Origin: an uncultured Bacteroidota bacterium
Lineage (GTDB): Bacteria > Bacteroidota > Bacteroidia > Flavobacteriales > Flavobacteriaceae
Reading direction: 5' to 3'
NCBI GenBank assembly: GCA_902560025.1
Contig: CACEKL010000014.1
Location: 1 to 17,728, forward strand
DNA: 17,728 nucleotides
The notes under the pieces were generated by a model. The model searched no databases. It saw nothing but the letters and a program-made list of their open reading frames with translations, and was not told where the DNA came from. This document shows, piece by piece, positions 1-7,681 of the stretch; positions within the stretch are counted from its first letter, which is position 1, and every line of letters starts with the position of its first letter. The translations under genes and the position numbers were made by a program.

Positions 1-1256
1 CTGACTATGTTTTTAAACTTTGGTTAGCACATGGTGTTACAACTGTCCGAGAACCAGGTGGAAGAGGTATTGACTTTAGTCTAGATTTAAAAAATAAGAG
101 TAACAAAAATGAAATTATAGCTCCAAGACTTGTTATTTATTCAGGTTTTGGTTCAGGTTATACTAGTGAAATAAGTAATCCAGATCAAGCTAGAGAATGG
201 GTAAGATTTAATGCGAAGAAAGGTGCAGATGGTATAAAGTTTTTTGGAGCTGAACCTGATATAATGATTGCTGCTTTAGATGAAAATAATTCATTAGGAC
301 TTGGATCAGCTATGCATCATGCACAACTAAATGTAGTAAGATGGAATGTGTTAAATTCAGCTAGAGCTGGACTAACATCAATGGAACATTGGTATGGTTT
401 ACCAGAGGCTCTCTTTGATGATAAAATTGTACAGAATTATCCTTATTATTATAATTATTCCAATGAGCAACATAGGTTTGAAGAAGCTGGTAGACTTTGG
501 GATCAGGCTGCAAAACCTGGCTCGGAACATTGGAATAATGTAATGAATGAATTAATTGAACTAGATTTTACACTAGATCCAACTTTTAATATTTATGAGG
601 CTAGCAGAGACCTTCAAAGAGCTAGAAGAGCTGAATGGCATGAAGAATATACTTTACCAAGTTTATGGGAGTTTTATCAACCTAGTAGAATATCTCATGG
701 ATCCTATTGGCATTTTTGGGGTACAGAACAAGAAGTTGCGTGGAAAAAGAATTTTAATCTATGGATGAATTTCGTAAATGAATATAAAAATAGAGGAGGT
801 AGAGTAACAGTTGGGTCAGATTCTGGATTCATTTTTCAACTCTATGGATTCGCTTACATAAGAGAATTAGAGTTATTAAGAGAGGCAGGATTCCATCCGC
901 TTGAAGTTGTTATGTCAGCTACATTAAAAGGCGCAGAAGCACTAGGTATGGATAAAGAAATTGGTTCAATAGAAATAGGTAAAAAAGCTGATTTTGTCTT
1001 GGTTGAAGAAAATCCACTTGAAAATCTTAAGGTTTTATATGGGACTGGAGCTATAAAGCTTAATAAAGATAATGAAGTCGAAAGAGTGGGAGGTGTTAAG
1101 TATACAATTAAAGATGGTATTGTTTATGATTCAAAGCTACTATTAGAAGATGTTAGAAAAATGGTTAGAAAAAGTAAGGATGAATTAAATTATGAAATAT
1201 ATCAACCTGGAGAAGAAAAAGATTGGACATCAAATAAGGAAAGAAATATAGATTAG
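1..1256 (+). CDS. Amidohydrolase family protein, 5' end cut by window edge
   Basis: The reading frame is open from position 3, well before the first internal ATG at 264, so the start lies left of the window. The visible part begins with a typical amidohydrolase stretch (HGVTTVREPGG, about nt 39-71). A GADGIKFFG segment (nt 222-248) follows, whose Lys fits the carbamylated metal-bridging lysine of this superfamily. Counting from the Met at 264, His18/His19 and His42 and Asp186 (in GSDSG) are in the places expected for TIM-barrel metal ligands. The C-terminal IGSIEIGKKADFVLVEENPLENL block is the family's usual beta-sandwich return. The enzyme should hydrolyse an amide, ester or cyclic C-N bond in a metal-dependent way, and the substrate cannot be told. 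Its TAG stop overlaps the TAA of the convergent hydrolase gene by 4 bases, so no terminator space exists between them. Whether it is secreted is unknown because the N-terminus is missing. Confidence 0.88.
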   Translation, partial: DYVFKLWLAHGVTTVREPGGRGIDFSLDLKNKSNKNEIIAPRLVIYSGFGSGYTSEISNPDQAREWVRFNAKKGADGIKFFGAEPDIMIAALDENNSLGLGSAMHHAQLNVVRWNVLNSARAGLTSMEHWYGLPEALFDDKIVQNYPYYYNYSNEQHRFEEAGRLWDQAAKPGSEHWNNVMNELIELDFTLDPTFNIYEASRDLQRARRAEWHEEYTLPSLWEFYQPSRISHGSYWHFWGTEQEVAWKKNFNLWMNFVNEYKNRGGRVTVGSDSGFIFQLYGFAYIRELELLREAGFHPLEVVMSATLKGAEALGMDKEIGSIEIGKKADFVLVEENPLENLKVLYGTGAIKLNKDNEVERVGGVKYTIKDGIVYDSKLLLEDVRKMVRKSKDELNYEIYQPGEEKDWTSNKERNID

Positions 1257-2038
1257 TCACTCATTCCTATAAACTCAAACATCTTTAAATTAAAAATATC
1301 AGGTTTTTCAACATTTACCACATGACCACAGTTTGGTATTACGAAAAGCTTAGAATTCTTATGATTTTTTAATATTTCCTTGACAGAGGGTAAGAACATG
1401 TAGTCCTGATCACCCATTATGTAGTAAGTTGGAATTTGTATTTCAATTTGTCTAAAAAATTTCAATAAAGGGACTAATTCAGTAGTTAATTGAAACCATC
1501 TTTTAAATTCTTTTTGATAAAGCTTTTTTGCTTCCTTAACAAATAAGAGCCTAGATTCTTTATGATTATTATTAGGCATTACTATAAATGCAAAAAGTTT
1601 ATATATCCACATGTAAGGAAGTATTGATTTCGTAGAGTTACCCAGAAACATAAGTACTTTTGATCTAAGATTTAATTTCATTATTGCTCCACCCATTATT
1701 AAACTTTTTACTCTAGTTGGATTTTTTTCGGCAAAATTCCTAATTAGAATTGATCCCAAAGAGATACCAACAAAATGAGATTTTTTAATTTTTTCAGCAT
1801 TTATTACCTCAAGAATATCATTTGTAATTGAATTAAATGTATATTTTTTCTTAAATGGATTAATTGGAATTGATTTTGATTTTCCATGACCTCTTAAATC
1901 AAGTAGTAATAAATTATATTTTTTTGAAAAATATTTTATTTGTTTAAACCATATCGTAGAACTACCCCCTGCACCATGAACAAAAGTTATCCAATCTGCA
2001 TCTTTATTTTTACATAGAAATTTAGTGTAATGAATCAT
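1253..2038 (-). CDS. Alpha/beta hydrolase (261 aa)
   Basis: This is a single-domain alpha/beta-hydrolase fold enzyme. It has the oxyanion-hole motif HGAGGSS (residues 21-27), the DLRGHGKS strand-turn (47-54), the nucleophile elbow GISLG with Ser93, an acidic residue in GDQD (Asp212) and His239 in CGHVVNVEKP. The whole Ser-Asp-His triad is present, so it should be an active esterase, lipase or C-C hydrolase. The substrate cannot be read from sequence. There is no signal peptide, so it is cytosolic. The ATG at 2038 lies only 2 bases after the pyrF stop, making it the last gene of the purM-prfA-pyrF operon. Its stop overlaps the amidohydrolase stop on the other strand. The housekeeping neighbours say nothing about substrate; the gene may simply be co-expressed. 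Confidence 0.9.
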   Translation of the reverse strand: MIHYTKFLCKNKDADWITFVHGAGGSSTIWFKQIKYFSKKYNLLLLDLRGHGKSKSIPINPFKKKYTFNSITNDILEVINAEKIKKSHFVGISLGSILIRNFAEKNPTRVKSLIMGGAIMKLNLRSKVLMFLGNSTKSILPYMWIYKLFAFIVMPNNNHKESRLLFVKEAKKLYQKEFKRWFQLTTELVPLLKFFRQIEIQIPTYYIMGDQDYMFLPSVKEILKNHKNSKLFVIPNCGHVVNVEKPDIFNLKMFEFIGMSD

Positions 2039-2040
2039 AA

Positions 2041-2862
2041 TTATAGTGCATTAATATAATTTTTCATTTCATCTCTAATTTTTTTTGCTTCTTTAGCAGC
2101 ACATTCATCGAAATCATCATTAATTGATGCGTAAATAATTGATCTTGATGAGTTGATGATCAATTTTAAATTATTATCCAAACCTTGTTTACATATTTCA
2201 GCCATATTTCCTCCTTGAGCTCCAACTCCTGGGATTAAAAGATAAGAATCAGGAACCATATCTCTTATTTTACGAATCTCTTTGGTATTTTTAGCACCAA
2301 CTACGTACATAATCCTACTACTGTTTTTCCATGTTCTAGATGTTTCTATTACTTTTTGATAAAGCTTGTTATTGTTATCTAAATTAAGTTCTTGAAAATC
2401 GTTAGAGCCAATATTTGAGGTTAACGCAAGCAGAAAGACTAACTTATCTTCAATACTTAAAAAAGGCTCAACAGAGTCAGACCCCATATATGGCGAAACT
2501 GTTATTGAATCGAAGTTAAGTTCCTCTAAGAAAGCATTAGCATACATTTTTGAAGTATTTCCAATATCTCCTCTCTTTGCATCAGCTATAGTGAATATTT
2601 CAGGATAATTTTGATTAAGGTAGTTTGCGATTTTATTAAGAGATTTAAAGCCATTTGCACCATAAGCCTCAAAAAATGCAATATTTGGTTTATAAGCAAT
2701 TGCATATTCATTAGTAGAGTCAATAATTCTCTTCGCAAATTCAAAGATAGGATCATCTAATTCTAATATTGATTTAGGAATTTTATTTTTATCAATATCA
2801 AGACCAATACAAAGAAATGATTTCTTCTTATTTATTTGATCATGTAATTTATTCATTATCAT
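2041..2862 (-). CDS. pyrF: Orotidine 5'-phosphate decarboxylase (type 2)
   Basis: This enzyme decarboxylates OMP to UMP, the last step of de novo pyrimidine synthesis, in the cytosol. The protein is 273 aa, the length usual for the longer subfamily-2 PyrF. It opens with [14 protein letters not shown] (residues 16-29). It carries Lys58 in AYKPN and the catalytic DxKxxD array DAKRGD (Asp94, Lys96, Asp99). The phosphate-gripping loop PGVGAQGG comes later. The ATG at 2862 overlaps the prfA stop as ATGA, which implies translational coupling. A second in-frame ATG two codons downstream (2856) is a possible alternative start. Gene order prfA-pyrF is common in Bacteroidota. Confidence 0.96.
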   Translation of the reverse strand: MIMNKLHDQINKKKSFLCIGLDIDKNKIPKSILELDDPIFEFAKRIIDSTNEYAIAYKPNIAFFEAYGANGFKSLNKIANYLNQNYPEIFTIADAKRGDIGNTSKMYANAFLEELNFDSITVSPYMGSDSVEPFLSIEDKLVFLLALTSNIGSNDFQELNLDNNNKLYQKVIETSRTWKNSSRIMYVVGAKNTKEIRKIRDMVPDSYLLIPGVGAQGGNMAEICKQGLDNNLKLIINSSRSIIYASINDDFDECAAKEAKKIRDEMKNYINAL

Positions 2863-3935
2863 ACTTCTCCGGCTTCTTTTAGTCTCTCAGTATTGATATA
2901 CAATTTAATCTCATCAATTAACTTAGAAACGTCTCCATCTAAAATTTTTGGTAAGTCATAAAGTGTCAAACCAATTCTATGATCTGTAACTCTTCCTTGA
3001 GGATAATTATATGTTCTAATTTTTGCTGATCTATCTCCAGATTTTACCAGTTCATTTCTTTTTTTAGAGTCAGATTCCATTCTTTTATTAAGCTCAATCT
3101 CATAAAGTCTTGATCTTAGAACTTTCATGGCCTTTTCTTTATTTTTATGTTGAGATTTTTGATCTTGACATTGAGCAACAACTCCAGTCGGCTCATGTGT
3201 TAATCTAACCGCCGAGTATGTAGTATTAACAGATTGACCTCCAGGACCAGATGAACAAAAGTAGTCAACTCTTACTTCGTTCATATTAATCTCAACGTCA
3301 AATTCTTCGGCTTCAGGCAGGACCATAACAGTTGCTGCAGATGTATGAACTCTTCCTTGAGTCTCTGTTTGAGGAACTCTCTGGACCCTATGAACTCCAG
3401 ATTCATATTTTAATTCACCATACACATCCTCCCCTGCTATTTCAAATATGACCTCTTTGAATCCTCCAGCTGTTCCCTCACTAGTATCAACAATACTTAA
3501 ATTCCATTTTTTTTCTTGTGCAAATTTTGTATACATCCTATATAAATCACCCGCAAAAATACTCGCTTCATCTCCACCAGTTCCTGCTCTAATTTCTACC
3601 ACAACATTTTTCGCATCATCCGGATCTTTGGGAATTAGAAGAATTTTAATTTCATCTTCAAGTTTTTCTATAGATTGTTTTGAGATTTCCAATTGTTCTT
3701 TAGCCATCTCAATCATGTCTTTATCATCAGAAGATTTTATATAACCCTCAGCTTCATCTTTTTGGTCGATTGCTTCTTTATATAATTTTCCTTTATTTAC
3801 AAGAATACTAATCTCTTTTAGCTCTTTATTTAACTCAATATATTTTTTTTGATCTGCAATGATTTCTGGATTACTAATCATTTGATATATCTCATCATAT
3901 CTTTTTTTAACAATATCTATTTTTTCTATAAGCAT
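2859..3935 (-). CDS. prfA: Peptide chain release factor 1
   Basis: RF1 recognises UAA and UAG stop codons on the ribosome and triggers release of the nascent chain. The protein is 358 aa, full length. It has an N-terminal coiled-coil-rich domain 1 (about residues 1-100), the [10 protein letters not shown] block (116-125), and the stop-codon recognition PxT motif as PQT (188-190), which marks it as RF1 rather than RF2. The catalytic GGQ lies in [12 protein letters not shown] (GGQ 232-234); its Gln is the site normally methylated by PrmC. The start ATG at 3935 is 8 bases after the purM stop, and its TGA overlaps the pyrF ATG. There is no in-frame stop or frameshift near the start, so no programmed event like that of prfB. 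Confidence 0.97.
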   Translation of the reverse strand: MLIEKIDIVKKRYDEIYQMISNPEIIADQKKYIELNKELKEISILVNKGKLYKEAIDQKDEAEGYIKSSDDKDMIEMAKEQLEISKQSIEKLEDEIKILLIPKDPDDAKNVVVEIRAGTGGDEASIFAGDLYRMYTKFAQEKKWNLSIVDTSEGTAGGFKEVIFEIAGEDVYGELKYESGVHRVQRVPQTETQGRVHTSAATVMVLPEAEEFDVEINMNEVRVDYFCSSGPGGQSVNTTYSAVRLTHEPTGVVAQCQDQKSQHKNKEKAMKVLRSRLYEIELNKRMESDSKKRNELVKSGDRSAKIRTYNYPQGRVTDHRIGLTLYDLPKILDGDVSKLIDEIKLYINTERLKEAGEV

Positions 3936-3943
3936 AATGAGTA

Positions 3944-5110
3944 TTAATAATCAAAATTACCTAATTCTGATTGAATACTTAGTCTCTTAACATCTGATTC
4001 AATCACTTCACCAATAATTTTAGCATCTATTCCGACTGATTTTGAGATATCAATAACCTTAGATACATTTTCTGGATCTAAATAAATTTCCATTCTATGT
4101 CCCATATTAAAAACCTTGTACATTTCCTTTGGATCTGTGTTAGACTCATTCATTATTAGCTTAAAAATTGGAGGAATTTCAAAAAGATTATTTTTTATTA
4201 TGTGTAAATTATCAATAAAATGTAAAATTTTTGTTTGACCACCTCCAGTACAATGAATTATTCCATTTATTTTATTTCTTCCGATTTCATCAAAAATTAA
4301 CTTTAAAAGAGGTGCATAAGATCTTGTTGGAGATAAAAGCATTTTTCCTATATCAATATTAAACCCTTCTAATTTATCTGTTAAATTTTTTGAACCACAA
4401 TAGGCTAATTCGCTAGGTAGGTCGTTATCATATGACTCTGGATATTTTTCTTTAACGTAATGAGAAAGAACATCATGTCTAGCTGATGTAAGCCCGTTAC
4501 TTCCAATACCTGAGTTATATTCTTTATCATAGGAAGATGTGCCTGAAGAGGATAGTCCAACAATAACATTTCCTGCTTTGATATTTGAGTTATCTATTAT
4601 TTGACTCTTTTTGATTCTAACTGTCATACAAGAATCTACTATTATAGTTCTTACAAGATCACCAACATCAGCAGTTTCTCCTCCACCACTATGAATATTT
4701 ATTCCGAGACCTCTATAAAAATTTAATATTTCGTCAGTTCCAGAAATTATATTGGAAATTACCTCACCAGGAATCTTATTTTTATTTCTTCCAATTGTAG
4801 ATGAGATTACAATATTATCAATTGCACCAACGCAAGCAACATCATCAAGATTCATCACGATAGAATCTTGAGCTATATTTTTCCATACAGAAGGATCACC
4901 TGTTTCTTTCCAATAAATATATGCTAAAGATGATTTGGTACCAGCACCATCTGAATGGATAATTAATGCATGATCATCTGAATTTGAAATTAAATCAGGA
5001 AGGATTTTACAAAAGGCTTTTGGATACAGACCTTTATCATGATTTTTTATTGCATTGTGAACATCTTCTTTATCAGAAGAAACACCCCTTAATTTATATC
5101 TATTGGTCAT
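3944..5110 (-). CDS. purM: Phosphoribosylformylglycinamidine cyclo-ligase (AIR synthase), long Bacteroidota form
   Basis: The enzyme closes the imidazole ring of FGAM to give AIR with ATP in purine synthesis. The 388-aa protein has the PurM/PurL-type ATP fold: HSDGAGTKS (residues 52-60), MNLDD (86-90), [14 protein letters not shown] (142-155) and [11 protein letters not shown] (185-195). It is about 40 residues longer than the E. coli type, as is usual for the form found beside prfA in flavobacteria, and it begins with the [13 protein letters not shown] segment of that group. The form is often annotated only as AIR synthase-related, but active-site blocks are intact. It leads the operon purM-prfA-pyrF-hydrolase. 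An exact TAnnTTTG element 9 bases before the ATG suggests a very short leader. Confidence 0.93.
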   Translation of the reverse strand: MTNRYKLRGVSSDKEDVHNAIKNHDKGLYPKAFCKILPDLISNSDDHALIIHSDGAGTKSSLAYIYWKETGDPSVWKNIAQDSIVMNLDDVACVGAIDNIVISSTIGRNKNKIPGEVISNIISGTDEILNFYRGLGINIHSGGGETADVGDLVRTIIVDSCMTVRIKKSQIIDNSNIKAGNVIVGLSSSGTSSYDKEYNSGIGSNGLTSARHDVLSHYVKEKYPESYDNDLPSELAYCGSKNLTDKLEGFNIDIGKMLLSPTRSYAPLLKLIFDEIGRNKINGIIHCTGGGQTKILHFIDNLHIIKNNLFEIPPIFKLIMNESNTDPKEMYKVFNMGHRMEIYLDPENVSKVIDISKSVGIDAKIIGEVIESDVKRLSIQSELGNFDY

Positions 5111-5423
5111 TATTCACAGCAAAGTTATCAAAAAAAAATCTTAATAAGTTTTTAATAAATTACCATTAACATATAAGCTTAAATTTTCTATTTAATATAA
5201 TTTAGATTTCATGTTTTTATCAATGATTATGAATTTATTATATGAAATTAAAAATGATTTATTGTAATGCATTTTTCTCAATTTTTCATTCAATTTTATA
5301 TGTATTTAATAATTTTTATTCGATAAAATAATAGATTAATAAAAGTTCATTAAAATTGAGGTTATCAACATCTTTAAAATTCAAAAAAAATTAAATTGGC
5401 GCACTTAACAAATAATTATAACT
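5111..5423. other. Divergent AT-rich spacer between purM and glnA
   Basis: These 313 bases lack a credible gene. They hold the purM -7 element and presumably the glnA promoter. Nothing matching TAnnTTTG exactly is found on the plus strand; TAAATTGG (5392-5399) is the nearest, with one mismatch. A small inverted repeat TTTTAT-TCG-ATAAAA (5314-5328) is present, but it could be chance in DNA this rich in A and T. The isolated GGCGCAC at 5398-5404 stands out by composition only. Confidence 0.5.
5120..5127 (-). promoter_or_regulatory. Putative -7 promoter element of the purM operon
   Basis: On the minus strand this reads TAACTTTG, an exact match to the Bacteroidota housekeeping -7 consensus TAnnTTTG. 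It ends 9 bases before the purM ATG, so a transcript would have a leader of only a few bases. No clear -33 TTG is seen at the expected 19-21 base distance, where the sequence is a T-run preceded by AT-rich DNA. Confidence 0.5.
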
Positions 5424-6428
5424 ATGAGCAAATCTAAATTAGAATATATATGGCTTGATGGGTACAAACCAACTCAAAGCCTTAGAAGTAAAACTAAAGT
5501 CGTTTCAGACTTTGACGGTAAACTTTCTAGCTGTCCTATGTGGTCTTTTGATGGTTCTTCAACCCAACAAGCTCCAGGAGGATCTTCAGATTGTTTATTA
5601 AAACCAGTAGCAATATATCCAGACCCTGAAAGAAAGAATGGTTTTCTAGTAATGACTGAGGTGTTAAATGCAGATGGTACTCCTCACGAGTCAAACGGAA
5701 GAGCAACTATTGATGATAGTGATAATGACTTTTGGTTTGGTTTCGAACAAGAATATTTCCTTTGGGATACTGAGACTAACTTACCTCTAGGATTTCCTAA
5801 AGATCAAACTCCTCAAGGACAATTCTATTGTTCAGTTGGAGGTGCAAATACTTTTGGACGTGAAATAATGGATCGTCATCTTGACGTATGTCTTGAGGCA
5901 GGAATTAACGTTGAAGGAACAAATGCTGAAGTTGCTGCAGGTCAATGGGAATTTCAAACATTCGCTAAAGGAGCTCAGCAAGCTGGTGATGAAATGTGGG
6001 TAGCTAGATATTTGCTAGAAAGAATAGCAGAAGATTATGCTATTAAAATTGAATATCACCCTAAACCTCTTGGAGCAACTGATTGGAATGGATCTGGTAT
6101 GCATGCAAACTTCTCAAATGATACTCTAAGAACTTGTGGATCTAAAGAGACATATGAAAAAATATGTGAATCATTTAGACCTGTTGTTGATGATTGTATT
6201 GCTGTTTATGGTGCATATAATGATCAAAGATTAACTGGTGATCATGAAACACAATCAATCACTGAATTCAGTTATGGGGTTTCAGATAGAGGTGCATCTA
6301 TTAGAATTCCTATAATGACTGTTGAGAGTGGATGGAAAGGATGGTTAGAAGACAGAAGACCTGCATCAAATGCTGACCCATACAAAGTAGCTGCAATAAT
6401 TGTAAAAACAGTAAAGAGTGTATCCTAA
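5424..6428 (+). CDS. glnA: Glutamine synthetase, short GSII (eukaryote-like) type
   Basis: This enzyme makes glutamine from glutamate, ammonia and ATP, the main ammonia assimilation step in the cytosol. At 334 aa it is much shorter than GSI (about 470) and fits GSII. It shows WLDGY near the N-terminus, WSFDGSST (beta-grasp domain, about residues 41-48) and the FGFEQEY metal-ligand strand. It also has WNGSGMHANFS in the ATP/glutamate region, RGASIRIP, and the C-terminal LEDRRPASNADPYKV. GSII lacks the GSI adenylylation loop, so activity is expected to be controlled by other means. It is transcribed alone: divergent from purM and followed after 25 bases by a terminator hairpin. The start ATG has no purine-rich Shine-Dalgarno sequence, as is normal for this phylum. 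Some databases call this form glnII or glnN-unrelated GSII. Confidence 0.95.
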   Translation: MSKSKLEYIWLDGYKPTQSLRSKTKVVSDFDGKLSSCPMWSFDGSSTQQAPGGSSDCLLKPVAIYPDPERKNGFLVMTEVLNADGTPHESNGRATIDDSDNDFWFGFEQEYFLWDTETNLPLGFPKDQTPQGQFYCSVGGANTFGREIMDRHLDVCLEAGINVEGTNAEVAAGQWEFQTFAKGAQQAGDEMWVARYLLERIAEDYAIKIEYHPKPLGATDWNGSGMHANFSNDTLRTCGSKETYEKICESFRPVVDDCIAVYGAYNDQRLTGDHETQSITEFSYGVSDRGASIRIPIMTVESGWKGWLEDRRPASNADPYKVAAIIVKTVKSVS

Positions 6429-6440
6429 CGGAATAACTTC

Positions 6441-7382
6441 TTAACTAAGTATTAAAGGGATTATAAAAATTAAATATAATGTTAATAGAATAATCCCTTT
6501 TTTTCTTGTCAGAATATTTCTACTTTTCAAATAAGCTAATGGAAGAATTATAGCTGAGAAAAGGATTACCCACAACATATCATTAAAAATAATTTTAGAA
6601 TCAATTTGTTCAATTGGTAAAACTGTTGATGTAATTCCAATCACTACCAGTAGATTAAAAATATTTGATCCAATAAGATTACCTATCGAAAGATCATTTT
6701 GTTTTTTTATTGATGCTACAACAGATGCAGCTAATTCAGGAATACTAGTTCCAATAGCAACCATTGTTACACTTATTACTCTCTCAGATATTTCATATTT
6801 GTTTGCTACAGATATAGCAGATTTTATTAAAGTTTCAGAGCCAAGCCATAAAAGCAACCCACTAAATAATACATAAAAAATCGATTTAGGAATAGAGATT
6901 TTAGAGGTATCACCTACATCTGAGAACTCTGAAATACTCTTCTTTTGATATAAGAATAAATATATAAGTATCAGAGAAATCAAAACAAGGAGAACAATAC
7001 CTTCACCTCTAGATATTTTATTACCAGTTATTAATAGTAAATAAAATAAAAAAGTTGAAAGCATTAGGATAGGAAAATCAGAAGTATAAAATCTTTGCTG
7101 TAAGGTAATGGGGTATATAATTGTTATTATTCCAAGAACTAGTCCAATATTAGCAATATTTGATCCTATTACATTACCTATAGCAAAATTTGAGAATCCA
7201 TTTAAGGTTGCATTTAAGCTGACAATAAGCTCAGGTGCAGATGTAGCAAATGAAACAACAGTCATACCAATTATAATTTTAGGAACAGAAATCTTTAATG
7301 ATAAGTCAACGGAAGATTTTGTAAGTACATCACCACCATGAGATAGAAGAATAATTCCAAATAAAATACCTAAAAAATCCAA
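6441..7382 (-). CDS. Sodium/calcium exchanger family antiporter (YrbG-like)
   Basis: This is an inner-membrane CaCA-family exchanger, likely coupling Ca2+ export to Na+ (or K+/H+) entry. The 313-aa protein is almost wholly hydrophobic, with about ten membrane segments in two inverted halves. Both family alpha-repeats are clear: SFATSAPELIVSL with GNVIGSNIANIGLVLG (residues 44-84, Glu51) and AIGTSIPELAAS with GNLIGSNIFNLLVVIG (209-249, Glu216). The paired Glu residues are the known ion ligands. A short hydrophilic loop lies at about 146-163. There is no ATG before residue 40; an in-frame stop lies 9 bases upstream, so the start must be TTG at 7382 or an ATT just before it. The tRNA-Arg gene ends only 13-14 bases upstream on the same strand, so the two are probably one transcript. 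The specific cation is not determined by sequence. Confidence 0.92.
   Translation of the reverse strand: MDFLGILFGIILLSHGGDVLTKSSVDLSLKISVPKIIIGMTVVSFATSAPELIVSLNATLNGFSNFAIGNVIGSNIANIGLVLGIITIIYPITLQQRFYTSDFPILMLSTFLFYLLLITGNKISRGEGIVLLVLISLILIYLFLYQKKSISEFSDVGDTSKISIPKSIFYVLFSGLLLWLGSETLIKSAISVANKYEISERVISVTMVAIGTSIPELAASVVASIKKQNDLSIGNLIGSNIFNLLVVIGITSTVLPIEQIDSKIIFNDMLWVILFSAIILPLAYLKSRNILTRKKGIILLTLYLIFIIPLILS
6454..6507 (+). terminator. Rho-independent terminator of glnA, inside the antiporter gene
   Basis: An 11-base perfect inverted repeat, AAAGGGATTAT (6454-6464) and ATAATCCCTTT (6490-6500), is followed by further Ts to 6504. The 25-base loop holds a smaller ATTAA/TTAAT pair that can extend the fold. 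It lies 25 bases after the glnA stop and inside the last codons of the convergent antiporter gene. Confidence 0.8.
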
Positions 7383-7395
7383 AATAAAAATTTAG

Positions 7396-7468
7396 AGGGC
7401 AATGGAGGACTCAAACCCCCATCTGAAGAGCCGTAATCTTCTGTTCTATTCAGTTGAACTAATTGCCC
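7396..7468 (-). tRNA. tRNA-Arg (anticodon ACG)
   Basis: On the minus strand a full cloverleaf folds. It has acceptor GGGCAAT/ATTGCCC (7 bp), T8-A9, D-stem GTTC/GAAC with loop AACTGAATA, anticodon stem GAAGA/TCTTC with loop TTACGGC (anticodon ACG) and variable loop AGAT. The T-stem is GGGGG/CCTCC with one G-T pair and loop TTTGAGT. A20, an arginine identity base, is present. CCA is not encoded, and the base after the acceptor stem (position 73) is T, unusual for arginine tRNAs. The normal G19-C56 tertiary pair appears as A19-T56: the D-loop reads TGA for the usual TGG and the T-loop TTTGA for TTCGA. Base 15 is A and base 48 T, a consistent Levitt pair. Confidence 0.88.
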
Positions 7469-7476
7469 GTTCCCTG

Positions 7477-7484
7477 CAAAAATA
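7477..7484 (-). promoter_or_regulatory. Putative -7 promoter element of tRNA-Arg and antiporter
   Basis: The minus strand reads TATTTTTG, an exact TAnnTTTG match ending 8 bases before the tRNA 5' end. That spacing would start the transcript a few bases before the mature tRNA. No -33 TTG is visible; the 15-base palindrome occupies that position. Confidence 0.5.
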
Positions 7485-7498
7485 TATATATATAATGA

Positions 7499-7513
7499 GA
7501 TTAATAATTAATC
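7499..7513. promoter_or_regulatory. Perfect 15-base palindrome between tRNA-Arg and the Cys-rich peptide gene
   Basis: GATTAAT-A-ATTAATC is perfectly symmetric around position 7506. It lies 14 bases from the tRNA -7 element on one side and 16 bases from the candidate -7 element of the peptide gene on the other. It thus covers the -33 zone of both divergent promoters. This is a possible shared operator, but AT-rich DNA makes such palindromes more frequent by chance. Confidence 0.35.
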
Positions 7514-7529
7514 TAGTTTAAATTTTAAC

Positions 7530-7537
7530 TATCTTAG
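7530..7537 (+). promoter_or_regulatory. Putative -7 promoter element of the Cys-rich peptide gene
   Basis: TATCTTAG differs from the consensus TAnnTTTG by one base. It ends 2 bases before an in-frame ATG at 7540 and 23 bases before the ATG at 7561. If it is used, transcription starts near 7541, so the 7561 ATG is the start and the 7540 ATG would be outside the message. Confidence 0.35.
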
Positions 7538-7560
7538 ATATGATTCAAAAATTTAATACA

Positions 7561-7626
7561 ATGGATTGTAACTGTTTAAAATGTAACTGTCAGAATTCAT
7601 GTGAATGTACTTGCTGTGAGTGTTAA
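7561..7626 (+). CDS. Metallothionein-like Cys-rich micropeptide (21 aa, 9 Cys)
   Basis: A 21-codon frame ends in TAA at 7624 and contains nine cysteines, 8 TGT and one TGC, spaced CxCx2CxCx3CxCxCCxC. The other residues are Asn, Asp, Glu, Gln, Lys, Ser, Thr and one Leu; aromatic residues and histidine are absent. Such density of CxC pairs is the hallmark of metallothioneins. The size and spacing recall the very short fungal Cu(I) metallothioneins more than cyanobacterial SmtA or mycobacterial MymT, which are longer. The likely role is cytosolic binding of Cu(I), Zn(II) or Cd(II), but this is inference from composition. An upstream in-frame ATG at 7540 would add MIQKFNT. A palindrome and a candidate -7 element precede it, and an AT-rich hairpin with Ts follows it at 7682. 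The alternatives are a cysteine-rich leader peptide for attenuation or a modified-peptide precursor. It is far too short for usual gene callers. Confidence 0.62.
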   Translation: MDCNCLKCNCQNSCECTCCEC

Positions 7627-7681
7627 AATTTAATTTTAACTAATTGAAAAACAGCATATTACTGAAAGTTATTAACAATTT

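Noticed and set aside
3448..3744. 98-codon plus-strand frame opposite prfA
   Set aside because: It lies fully inside a well-supported release factor gene and encodes a Ser/Phe-rich sequence typical of antisense shadow frames.
5211..5267. 18-codon reading frame in the purM-glnA spacer starting at an ATG
   Set aside because: Composition is that of random AT-rich DNA (Leu, Ile, Asn, Lys); no family pattern and no promoter or terminator frame it.
5397..5410. Possible sigma-54 promoter (TGGCGC) before glnA
   Set aside because: The -12 TTGC element is missing at the required spacing.
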